A stretch of DNA of 64,000 nucleotides, taken from contig NMRA01000083.1 of NCBI GenBank assembly GCA_002633005.1, positions 74,896-138,895 on the forward strand, given 5' to 3'. Below the pieces are notes generated by a model. That model saw only the letters and a program-made list of their open reading frames with translations, was not told the origin of the DNA and made no database searches. Position numbers and translations under genes: made by a program. This document shows, piece by piece, positions 47,813 to 58,900 of the stretch (position 1 is its first letter; each line of letters starts with the position of its first letter). Origin of the DNA: Phoronis australis. Taxonomy: Eukaryota; Phoronida; Phoronidae.

Positions 47813-50800
47813 TCACCAGCATTCACCAAATTTTCTGTAGTAAAACTGATAAAAATGCTCAAAAACCTTCATCACAGAGAGAATCGCAATACTTGGTATT
47901 TGGTAGCAAAATTGCAGTTCGGTTTTTCCATCACACCACTGAGTTCACGCAGCACTGTTGGTATTTGACAGTACTTGTTTAACAATTCTTTAGAATAATA
48001 CAATCGAAAAATAAACAAATGTCATGGAAGGCATCAATAATGTTCATGTCATACCTCTGCGTGTACAGATTGTTATTAGGGTGACGTGTGATAATGGCCT
48101 TGACAATATCTGGTGGATTGAGACTAAGCTTATCTGCACGATTCCATCTGTCTAGTCGGGATATTCCTGTAAAGAAATAAGCTTATTTAAACACCAGTTT
48201 TGAATTAAACAATAAAATGTACTACTTGGCTAATGTTATTGTATCAAGTTCTCAGGATCTGCTTGTCAAGACGACATCACAATGGGTGAATCAAAATGTT
48301 GAGATAAGATTTAGGAAGCCAGCAGTTGATATGTGTAAAAATGTTTGTGAAGTCATGTCGGTTTTCATTTCAAACTTTGTTCGTATACAGATATCTTTTT
48401 CCAAGGTGTTGAAATTTCTGTGATCAAGAGTGTTGGTCATTAATAGTAATGGCCTAGGCTAGACAATGACCATCGTCTCTGCTGGTGCAGGTGGCATGAC
48501 GTATGTATCCCCTAGCGTGCGCAGTGTGAAAATAGCGAGTTACCAATTTTGGGAACTGAAGGAGGGACTGCTCGAAGATAAAGTTTGATAACCAGACTAT
48601 TTATTCGTGATGGAAGGAATTAAATACATCGACAACTTCCTAAGATGTCCCTCTATGTGCAAAGGGTATTTATAACATTGTGACTTTGATGTTTTAGTCA
48701 GTGCGAGGCATAATTCGCCAAAAAGCTTCTGGCGTATGAAGCTTTTATAAGAGCTCCATCATCTGTACTGGCTGCACCAGCACAGACAATGGTCATTGTC
48801 TAGGCCTAGGCTACAAATGACTGACAACTATTGTTTTTGACTTTATAAAGAAAGATCATTATTTTTTGAGCAGGTGTCATATGCTGGCACCCATGGCGAC
48901 ATTTTCTACAGTTACAGCCTATTATACCAAAGCTTTCTGAAAATTCAAATACGTTTGCACTTTTGATTAAATCTGCGTACCGTATTCGCCGTAATAACCG
49001 CCCAGGGCGCTTAGAAAAGTTCGGTTCAAGGGGGGCGCTTATTATAACCCAAGGCGGTTGAAATCGGTCTCCGAAACGGGTGAAATCGGGAGCTAAGATT
49101 CATCAAATTTACGTTCTTTGACGTATCTGTAATCTATGAAAGACTTCCAACAAAACTGTGGTGCATTGCTATCAAACTTAGCTGCTAAATTACGATCATT
49201 TTACAGAAAATCGTGCTCAGGGGAATCCCAGGGCGAAAACTCGCCGACTGACTGCCTCAAAATCGCCGTCTTCGATATGGCGACTTCAATGCTTGAATAA
49301 AAATAGTTTCGACTCAAGCAAATTACCTGAAATCCTCATTAAGTTTTCTAAGTAGCGTCCCTATGACTTTTTTAAGTTCCCGTGGAGTCTAGATTTACGG
49401 CAGTTTTAAGTACAAATCTGCGCAACATCGTGCCATCTACATGTATGATCGGCAACACGGCGAGAAAAATGTCTGGACGAACACACATGTTGTTGTCACG
49501 TGACGTTTGTTTTGAAGTTCGTCTGCGAGTAAGCGAGCGCGTGCGTGTAACCAGAGTTCATTTGACAAAGCAGAGACCGTCTTTTGGCCAGAGCCACGCA
49601 ATCTAACGAGCTAGATGTGCATTGTGTCTAAAGAAATTTGCACAAGCAGTAGGCCTAAACCAGAGCGTGTTTCATTCAGCACTTGTCGGTCTCGTGCTAA
49701 AAACGTTCGACATTTGTTTCGGTAAGGCCCGGATATTAGTCGCCGTGTAGCTGGATGCGTACGTAACTGTTCTGACAGTTATTTTTCGGTGTAAGTAAGC
49801 ATTCGCTGTCAGTTGTCATTTTATCGGATATTCGGCTTAAAAACACCAATTATGGTTAATCAAACAATCCATCTAAAAAATAACGCAAACATGTTTTATA
49901 GTATTAGAAATTGTCGGAAATTAGGGCCAATATTCATTTCTTACCGATGCTATGCTACCCGTTTCATGAATGGATAGTTCCCAACTAATGTCTTTGATGA
50001 CAGCTATGTTCATATATGTAGCGCGCGCTTTCTGGCCACGTGGGTTCAACACCGAGTTATTTTTATTCATGAGACAGTCGATGTGTACTGTGAGGTCAGA
50101 CCATAGTGGGACACGGTCGTCGCGAAAGTAGCAACGCTGTTGCGTTCTTTTTGAAGCGATGTGTTACTTTGAAGTGTATTGTCACGGCTAAATACAAACG
50201 TAGCAGTGCCGCTGGTGGTCTAGAAGACCCGTGCAAAACTTTTTTGATAAATTGAAGACGAGTTTTAGAACTGAAGGTACGTCATTGTTCGCATGTACAC
50301 GTTCATGGACTGGGCGCTTATTCCAGCAAAGTCTGAAAACGCGTGGGGGTGCGCTTATAGGGGCATGGGCGGTTATTACGGCGAATACGGTATTATATGC
50401 GCATCGATATCCGCAACCTAATGAAACAGAAATACAATCGGCCGTCAGCAAGTCAAAGTCTTTCAGGTGCCATTTAAAGTTGTGATGTCAATTAATAGTT
50501 CACCGATTTCTAAAAATCGAAAACCCGACAGTGTTAATTTTTATTGGCGAAGGCCAGATAATCACTTAGCCCACATTAAACTGGGTACACATGTTAGCCC
50601 TATTGTGCCTAGACAGTAACCACTGTCAGTCCTACTGGCACGCAGGACGGTGTAGCTCCTATGGGCGCTTCAAACGCCGGAAGCTTTTCGACGAATTATG
50701 CCTTGCACTGACTAAAACATCAAAGTCACATTGTTATAAATACCTTTAGCTCACAAAGGGACACCTCAAAAGGTTGTTGATGAATTTAATTCTTTCAAAC

Positions 50801-52666
50801 TCGAACAAATACTCACGTTATCAAACTTTTTCTTTGAGCAGTCCCTCGTTCAGTTCCCAAAATCGGTAACTCACGTTTTTTAACCCTGCGTGTGCCAGGT
50901 GGTATGACGTCATATCCCCTTGCGCGTGCAGTGTTGAAAATGGTGAGTTACCGATTTTGGGGACTGTTCGAAGAAAAAGTTTGATAACGGGAGTATTTGC
51001 TCGAGTTGGAAGGAATTAAATACATCGATGGCCTCCTACGGTGTCCCTCTATGCGCAAAAGGTATTTATAACAACGTAGCTTTGATGGTGTAGTCAGTGG
51101 GAGACATTCTCTGAAAATCTTCCGGCAAATGAAGCGCCTACAGGAGCTTCACAGTCTCTACTGCGGAGCCAGAAGAGGCTGTGGTCACTGTCTATATTGT
51201 GCCTCAATTACTCTCATATGTCAATACCTGAGCAAGGTCCATATTTCCAGTTGAGGTCAAACTGTCTTAGTGTCTCTAAGTCATCATTCTGGGAAGTGCC
51301 GACAGCAGCAACAACAGTAGAAGAGGCTGAAAATATACATAAATTTATTGTTCACATTTTTGACAAACATTAGCCTAAACTTACTATACAGACAGAATGC
51401 ATATTTATTTCTATAGGCAACACATCGCCCCTCGGTTGGCTGGTTGGGGCTACAGTACTTCCCATCGCTTTCTGTACGAATTTCGTCCCGTGTATTTTAA
51501 ACGGGCGGTAGGCCTAATCCGGCCACCGATTAAGAGTTTTCACCTCGTCAAAAATACACTCTACATTCAAAACTATCATTTAAAAATAAGCTTACTTTCT
51601 TCAGTTATCCTTTCTGCTTCTACACATATCTTCGATGCAATTTATGCATATCTACTAGAATTAAGGTGACTTTGGAGAAGAATTGAAGCTCCACTTTTTG
51701 GTCACTATTAACTTTTTCACCGCGCACACAATAACCACAAAATATTTCAAATGAGTCACGTGAGTTAGGCAAAAACCTAGCACGAGACTGAACGAAGCGC
51801 ATGACCTGGCACGTAACAATTGCAAAATAGCATGGGTAGATTTCAGGTGGCATTTCGGGGTTTTCCCGTTGATCCCATTAACTTGTTCAATTCTATAGCC
51901 CAACAACAAGTTGGGAAGATGACCCCTGTAGCCAATATCTTACACGGCTGATTAACTCCATTCTGGCATTTATGGTTGGAGGGCCATCTTTTGTTCGATA
52001 ATTGCTCTAATCTCCAATAAGTACTAGCCTGACTGGGCCGTGCTGTTAAAAATAAAACTAAAAGTTAAGTTATAACATATTTGAACGTAAACCAATAGCA
52101 TTTCTGAATTCCTCGTCAAATGCTGATCACATTTTGTTTGTGAATCGATCGCCAAAATCGCCTAACTACAACCGAAGTTACGACAATCCATATTCTTTCC
52201 ACTTCGCACTGGGTTTGACTGTGTTCTTATGTGGTCGGTAATAAGCCTGGTAGATAATTGGCCTGCATGTCGTTGTACCAGACAAAAGACTGTGCTTGGC
52301 ACTAAACAAAGGAGCTAGATGTTATCACACGCTCACAACCCTCTACGTCTGGTAAAGTCACTGCGGCATCCAGGGCGATGTAATTGCCTAACTTAATCTC
52401 TTAATAGCCAGCCAGCTACCAGTATTAAGACCAAAGTCAAAACACACATTGGAATCACTTCGAAATTTCACACTGCCCTTGTTCTGCTGGTCCGCTCATC
52501 ATTGTGAAACTTTAATGCCAATTAAATGTGTCGTATTCAACATTGTAATGATCCGATGATCGTATACCAATAACTCACTTTTGCAGACTTTACCTTTGGA
52601 TTTAAGTTGATGTCTCGTAATATGTTTAGATTTCGGAAATTCTCCAGTGATCTTGGGTGTTGACAT
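47813..52666 (-). CDS. POLD4: DNA polymerase delta subunit 4 (POLD4/p12), four exons
   Basis: Smallest subunit of replicative DNA polymerase delta; it stabilises the holoenzyme and contacts PCNA. Exons: 52579-52666 (start ATG; an alternative donor would end it at 52594), 51228-51326, 48055-48166 and a 22-base final exon 47813-47834. Phases agree, giving 106 residues (human 107). The N-terminus MSTPKITGEFPKSKH resembles the non-canonical PCNA-binding motif of POLD4 (human KRLITDSYPVVK). The core is nearly family-identical: LETLRQFDLNWKYGPCSG matches human ELLRQFDLAWQYGPCTG, followed by ISRLDRWNRADKLSL and NPPDIVKAIITRHP. The last exon (KFGECW-stop) is the weakest part: vertebrate proteins end in a slightly longer CSLWHLYPL-type sequence. 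TBL2 diverges from the other side of a 317 bp spacer. A foldback element ends about 22 bp from the exon 2 donor. Confidence 0.9.
48451..48811. mobile_element. MITE with ~40-base terminal inverted repeats in POLD4 intron 2
   Basis: Left end GGCCTAGGCTAGACAATGAC, then CATCGTCTCTGCTGGTGCA. The right end is its inverse, with GACAATGGTCATTGTCTAGG and a closing CCTAGGCTA. The interior (GTTACCAATTTTGGGAACTG, GGAATTAAATACATCGA, GGTATTTATAACATTG) is the same as one arm of the foldback at 50.6-51.2 kb. Confidence 0.75.
48978..50392. mobile_element. 1.4 kb terminal-inverted-repeat element in POLD4 intron 2
   Basis: Begins TACCGTATTCGCCGTAATAA and ends with the exact inverse, TTATTACGGCGAATACGGTA; the paired ends extend further with GGGCGCTTA-like words. 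The next base pairs suggest a TA target, as in the Tc1/mariner-pogo superfamily, but no DDE transposase reads through, so it is non-autonomous. A diverged copy in the opposite orientation starts at 62609. Confidence 0.75.
50601..51205. mobile_element. Foldback element (~600 bp palindrome) next to POLD4 exon 2
   Basis: The left arm (ATTGTGCCTAGACAGTAACC..., GTTATAAATACCTTT, GGGACACCTC, AAATCGGTAACTCAC) is matched in reverse complement by the right arm (GTGAGTTACCGATTT, GGTGTCCCTC, GGTATTTATAAC, CACTGTCTATATTGTGCC). A loop of roughly 60 bases is centred near 50.91 kb. The same core is present once in the MITE at 48451-48811. The right end stops about 22 bases from the donor of POLD4 exon 2. Confidence 0.75.
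51397..51650 (+). repeat. Dispersed repeat shared with 56590-56790
   Basis: GGGCTACAGTACTTCCCA, TTTTCACCTCGTCAAAAATAC and TTTCTTCAGTTATCC recur in the same order near 56.6-56.77 kb (GGGCTACAATACTCCCCA, TTTTCACCTCATCAAAAATAC, CTTCTTCAGCTATGC). Located in POLD4 intron 1. Confidence 0.5.
51885..52400 (+). repeat. Dispersed repeat shared with 9960-10230
   Basis: TATAGCCCAACAAC, ATTAACTCCATTCTGGC, TAATTGCTCTAATCTCC and CTACGTCTGGTAAAG follow in the same order as at 10 kb. No open frame is shared. Located in POLD4 intron 1. Confidence 0.5.
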
Positions 52667-52983
52667 TTTGATGAATCACATACTTCTAGTTTCAAGCGAA
52701 GCAAACAGCCCAGTTTTCTAGACGCGTTGCACGCCTGGGCAAAGCTGAACTGACGCCAATCAAGTTGTTTACAAATAAACCACTTCCTTGCCGAACAATA
52801 AAATACTTTCAATTATCCAAAATATATTTTAATATTAAAAATATCTTGTACTCAAATGAAATTATTCAAATATGAATGTGTACCGAATAGTTAATGATGT
52901 TCATAAGATTTTTATTAAGCAAATATTCGAAGTAATTTAGCGGAAATACAGAAATCTCGCGGGAGGACACGTTTGTTGTGAAA
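52667..52983. promoter_or_regulatory. Putative bidirectional promoter between POLD4 and TBL2
   Basis: The start codons of POLD4 (minus) and TBL2 (plus) are only 317 bp apart, so one short segment must hold both promoters and both 5' UTRs. A CCAAT box is present at 52756-52760. A TCTCGCGGGA motif at 52955-52964, close to the TBL2 start, resembles the TCTCGCGAGA element of housekeeping bidirectional promoters. No TATA box stands out; the middle is AT-rich. Confidence 0.55.
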
Positions 52984-55900
52984 ATGGAGCAAGAGGGTGA
53001 TCAAAGTTTGCCGGTAATCGCAGTTACTGCTGCAGTCGGAGCCGTGGTTATCTTGTTCATGATTGTGTGCAACATATTCAGAAGAGACAAAACAGAGTTT
53101 AAGAAAGGTGTGACGAAAGTTTGCCAAATCTTCTATTGTTTTTTTTGAGGATCTCCGTCTACTCTTCAGCTTTCTGTCGGTGTCTTTCAATCAAAATTCA
53201 AATCAAATTGTTCAACTTTGCCTGCCAGTGTCACATGATTCACTCTGGGCTCTGTCCGGGGTAGAGTTCAGTAACGCTAGGACCTCGCTAAAATCCATCC
53301 GAAATCGCATGTTCTCATTTAGAATACACGTCAAAATCTCACTTAATCTTGCAAAGTCTTGCTTTTTAACGATGTTCTAGCCTTACTGAAACCCTACCGG
53401 GTTTTGTAGCCTAGACAGTCCTAGTCTAGTACCATAGCCTATGGCATAGCAAGACTAGACCGCTCAGTCTCTTCTGGTTCATGATTGGTCATAGAAGGGA
53501 CTTGGCAGGAACCATTAAAAACATGGTGTGGGAGAATTTAGTCTTGGTGCAAAGCTGTATACTATACATATACAGCTTTGCGCCAATGTAGTTAAAGGAG
53601 AATGTCACCCGATTTATCTAAGTCTTTTTTACCGTTTTAATTGGTCTATATCCACATCGCCTCTTATACGGTCGACCTCACCTTGCCGAGAGGTGTCGCG
53701 TTAACCTGTGAGGAAGGTGAGAAACGACGCAGCGACATAAGTGGTTCGTCTGCAGAGTGAATGCCACTATATTGCGGCGCATCGTTCCCGCTTGTCCAAA
53801 CTATGAAGCTGCAAAGAAAGCGGGTATATAGTTTTTCGACTTCTTGGAAAGCCCGAAATGCTTAGGAAGTGGCTCGCGGTAGTGAAGAATGAAAGGTACG
53901 CTGTTAATAGCAAGTATGAGGCCGTGAAACATCTCTTTGTCTGTGGCCAGCATTTCGTCGACAGTGATTTCTCTGACGAATTCCGGCTTACCAAAGAACT
54001 ATCCATAGGTTCCGTTGCCTGTGCATGTTCACGGCGCCTCTCTAGTTACATTTCTTGATCAGTGTATTCTGGTACGAACTGATTGCCTGTGAAACCTTAT
54101 GATACGACCCGTGAAGTCTTCGTCGGATGAGCTCTTGTCTAAGTCGGGATAAGCGCCGGGCGAGTTGCCATGTAGACGTTTATTATTCTGCGTTCTGTTT
54201 CAAAATGAATTATTCTCATCCTAACCAATGCCATTATGAAACTGAAACAAAGTCTGTCTCATTAGATACAATTGTATTGCCTTGGCGTGCTTGTGACTGC
54301 AAATATTTTGAGAAGCCAGCAATGAATAAACCACTGCGTTACCAGCTTTTGATGCCAGCAACAAAGGTAATTGACCAGGCACCGAGGTTGTGTGAGCGCA
54401 TGCTAACTCAGTGTTTGCTGACAGAAAGCTGTTGTGAAACAATTACTCGATTTTATGTGCTATGGTCACATGTTAGGGGAATCTTTAAAATACATTATTC
54501 AAATCATTGTTACTGTACAACCTTTGCCCTGACGGTCTGTGGAAGGGGATCCCGGTACGGGCCTGATCGGGTTCCGAGCCACTGGCTGGGATAACGAGTC
54601 AGTCCGGCCGCGATGCCGGGCCTAGTGATCGGGTTCCGAGCCACTGGCCAGGATAACAAGCGTTTTGTGTGTTTAGAACTCAAAAAATCACAAGTATAAA
54701 CAATGCAGATCTAGGTTCTTCTGTCTGTATTTCACGGAAGAATACTTCAAATTTATCTCCGAACAGACAACAAACTCCTGCTATGGACCTTGGTAAATTG
54801 ACCTGCCAAAATTTGTAGGCTACGGTGTCCAAATATATGTAAATCCGTTACTGCGAAATAAAACAACATGTTTTTATAAGAACTAGGTGTATTTTTAAGG
54901 GTTTTACTTCGAAGTTTGATGATTTATTCGTGTTAAACGATGACTTCAAGCGATAAGCTGACACCAGTAACCCATGTTGAGAACTGCTGAACAGACTGCA
55001 TGTGAAACCAATTACGTCATTGGATAATTTCGACACCTCCGTCTGCCGTCAGATGTCAGGTAGCGTAACCGAACGTGCCAGTATCGAGTAGAACTACTCA
55101 ATCTAAATTGATACAAAATAGGTTGTTTTTGGGTGGCATTCTCCTTTAAAAACTGCCCAAATAAAATCTGATACAAAAGTTAGTGTCATTAAAATCCACA
55201 CTCTCTCTTGTGTAACTAAATTATTTAGTACCGTTAGAAAAATAGGCGTGCTGTTGTTATTCTGCACTAAAGTTGTGGACGGATCATATGCGTCAGCTTT
55301 CGGCACCAAGAAACGTATTGGCAGTTTCTTTTTTCACCAGTTCTTCAATCAACTGATCTTCTTCCAAGAGGTTGCATACATGTCACAACAACTTATCGGA
55401 ACTGGTTTCATTTTGTTATAAGTTTTTAGTATTTTAACCAGCAAACTGATAAAATAGCAAAACCTGCTGTTGTTAATCAGTTCTTCGAACGACGGGGGTA
55501 AATAAAGATTCTTGATTCTTGATTCTGAGAGAAAATTTGGCTGCTGCAAAGCTGTCATCATCTTCTGAGAGATCTTGCAAAAAATTAGCTAACAGCTAGC
55601 ATGTGCAGTTTTCAAAGCAATATTGATAGACTGTTCTTTGTTTCAAAACATGCAGAATTATGCAAGAAAATGTGATGTTTATTAGATTGTTTTTCACTTA
55701 AACGGCTGCAACGGACAAGATGAGTGTCGGTTTACTCAGATTTTACACGCATCCTGGCCGATTTTGGCAATTGTCTTCATTACAGCTACTGATCTTGCAT
55801 GTCAATTTCAAAAGGTCTATTGTGTGTGACTGACACCCATGATTTTCAAACCATCCCCGCAAAATTGTAGTGTACTATGCCGACTAGTTACCCTCTCGAA

Positions 55901-58900
55901 GCCCAAAATGTGGGCCAATTTGGAGAACCCAGTGGCGGATTTAGAAGGGGGCCATGACCCCCCCTAAAATTTTCCTAAGGCAGATTCCATTTGGCAGTAC
56001 GGGCGTGCGAATGTCTGACGGGCAAAATCCTGGCTCANCAACTCAAAATCCTGGATCCGCCCCTGGAACCTATGGGCCAAGTTAGTTTTTTGTCGTTTTT
56101 CGCTTCTTATTTTAATGCAGGCATAGTGCGCACTCCTATAATTATCCGTGCTTCAAGTAAATTGGCATTGAAAACTCGAAAAAAGCGAAATAGATGGGTC
56201 ATTCTCCAAAATGGCTGCCGAGAACCAGTTTCACTGAATGACGGTAATAGCGTTACCGTCAGGGGCAGCCATTCTAAAGAGGAACCCGTCTACAACTTTC
56301 ATCTTAATAAGGGCGCAGATGTCGGATTGGTCCCCTCAACACTATAATTCTAGCTTTTACTTTTAATTCCATGGGACAGTTGATCATGTTGATGTCCACC
56401 TGGTAACAGCAACACGTTTGTAATCTCACTGTCTGTGTTTACTGTGCTGGTGTTAGTTTGTAGTACTAAATCCGCAGTAGTGAGCGACACCTATCAGGGC
56501 AGGCAAGTCAACTCACATGACTTTCCAAATAAGGAAGAGAATGCAGTTAAGCACTTGACTATGCGCTGGAATGGGGATACACGAAGCCCCTACTTGTTTA
56601 TCATTAGGGCTACAATACTCCCCACAGGGCTATGTACAACTCCAGTAGCCGGTAGTCCAATTCCTGCTACCAAGTAAGAATTGCGTTTTCACCTCATCAA
56701 AAATACAATCACTTTACACTTAAAATTGTCACTTATAAAAGCACTTGCCTTCTTCAGCTATGCTGTTGGATTTTATGCATACCCTCAATGACGCCTGGGA
56801 ATTACGATGGATTTCGTGAAGAATTACAACTCCAAGATCTTACTTGGTAACTGCAGTTGGACTACCGTCATTAAAATTCATGCGGCTGAAATGTACATCC
56901 TGATATGGAGTATTATACCACAATATTAGCGTCAAATGGCAGATAAAACCGTGTAATAACCCATAAAGTTATCTCACTAGTGAGATAACGATTTGGCGGG
57001 AAACCAAGGACGGAGTCGAACCCGGGACCTTGGTAGTGCTGATCGCCGACTTTAACCACTACACCACGCAGCGACTGACGTCATCAAGAGTGAAAATAGA
57101 ATACTTAAATGAGCACGCGCAATAATCGCACGTTCAACAAACCGCATTGTACTGTACTTATACGCTACGAAAAATAAGACACATAATTTCCATAAAAATG
57201 ATATCTTAATTCAGTGAAATTTTTCTCTCATGTCCTCTTACTTGTAAATCATCGATCTCCAGTTTGAATGCGGGTATCGTGTCGTCAGGATCTTTGACTT
57301 GAGAATTATATTCAGTTACCAGTGGTAACCTACTTTAGCAGACGATAATTTCCCGGTCGAAGCTTAGCGTGTAAAAAACGTGTTTTAAGCTATAATAGTT
57401 GCTTAACCTTAATTTAGAGATTCACTTCATTTCTATTTTGTTTTAATTTCCAATTGGTTTTGAGTATAAGCATTATTTGACAAAAATAGCTCGGCTTTTC
57501 TTAAAAGGTCACGACCTCCGACCCCGGGCCTCTGACATAGAAAGTAGTTACAAAGCCGAGGCGAGTCGAGAAAGGTAGATCGATTCATTGCAATGTTTCT
57601 CGTTTAGTATGTGGTATAAATAGATTATTACATGTTCTCAGTCGTTATCCCCCTTATCTAGAGCCCTCGTGGATTTTGTAGAATTATCACCCTCGGGGCT
57701 GACGCCCCTCGGGCGATAATTCTCCAAAATCCACTCGGGCTCTAGATAACGGGGGATAACGACTTCGCCATGTAATAATCTATATTTATAGCCCCAATGT
57801 CTCACTAGTAGGGGTTACTTGTTGCCTAGGAGCAGACAGATTTGCCATTTCAAGATCAATATGCCTCTTCAAAAATGTGCAAGTAATGATTTACTATTGG
57901 CCACACGTTTGGGTAGTTGAGTAACTTTTACGTGGATGTTTATTTAAACATGTTTGATCAAAATTTATAAAAAATTCAGTGTACTATGGAAAGCCATGAA
58001 TAAGTGTTTAAAAGTTATGACTGAAGTAAAACAATTGCTTTGCTTATTAATTTCCTTTCAGAGGAGGACGTAGTACCTGTGTCCAACGGTGCCAAAGCTC
58101 CACCCCAAGCACAGCAGAAGAAACAGAAATTTACACATAGACAAAAGAAGGAAGCACGAAATTTCACCCACCCTTGGCTGGCTGGCACACTGAAAGGTCA
58201 CAGCAGTCTTGTGTTGGGGCTGGACGTGAGTCCTAATGGAAAATACCTAGCTTCATGTGCAGAAGGTTAGTTTTATTAGTGATGTTCGCATTCGCAGTAA
58301 GGCCAAAGAATATAGCTTGATTGGTTCTCACTTGTGTTTTTTTGAAAATTGATGTGGTGATGTAATACTTTCTTAGTTGTCTGTATTGTGTATTGTCAAA
58401 ACAAAAAGGCATCTGATGACATCTGAAATGGGTTGGGAATTCCGGGCGTCGCCGGGGGGCCAACTGAATTGGTGCGGTATCCTTATTTTAGTCCCACCGT
58501 CAGTTGGTGCCATGTGAAATGGGTCGTGACTCATCTTTTCAGTGAGGGTCAGGTTTCAAAATAAGCCAGGCGCACACCAGAATTATTTCTGCTTTTTGGC
58601 TTAGTACGGTAAACCCTTTTCAATTTGCAATGTTTGGGGAAAATCAAGTCAAATTTCTTGACAAAAACGGAAAAATGTTTATTATTACCACTGTTAATGG
58701 TGTTCATCTGTCGTCCACCAACACACGGTGAAATTTTGAACATTTGTAGTAATGTACTAAGCCTTTGAAACATGCAGAAATTGCAAATTGGCTATTATTT
58801 TTTCAAATTTGAGGAAGCTTTACCATACATATTTTTCTCTATCAATAATCTGTCTTCCATTAATCTGTAATTTGTGTTTTTTTGTCTGCATTTTTGTGTT

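Noticed and set aside
50188-50485. Transposase frames inside the 1.4 kb terminal-repeat element
   Set aside because: Opposite-strand frames overlap, no DDE-type motif, and the inverted copy at 62.6 kb does not keep them.
52180-52300. Minus-strand phrase RLITDH near 52.2 kb as the POLD4 PCNA-binding exon
   Set aside because: No ATG or donor in frame; the exon at 52579-52666 fits phase, start and motif better.
54127-54594. 155-codon open frame in the THAP element as a transposase
   Set aside because: No catalytic motif visible and the sister copy at 32.6 kb does not keep the frame.
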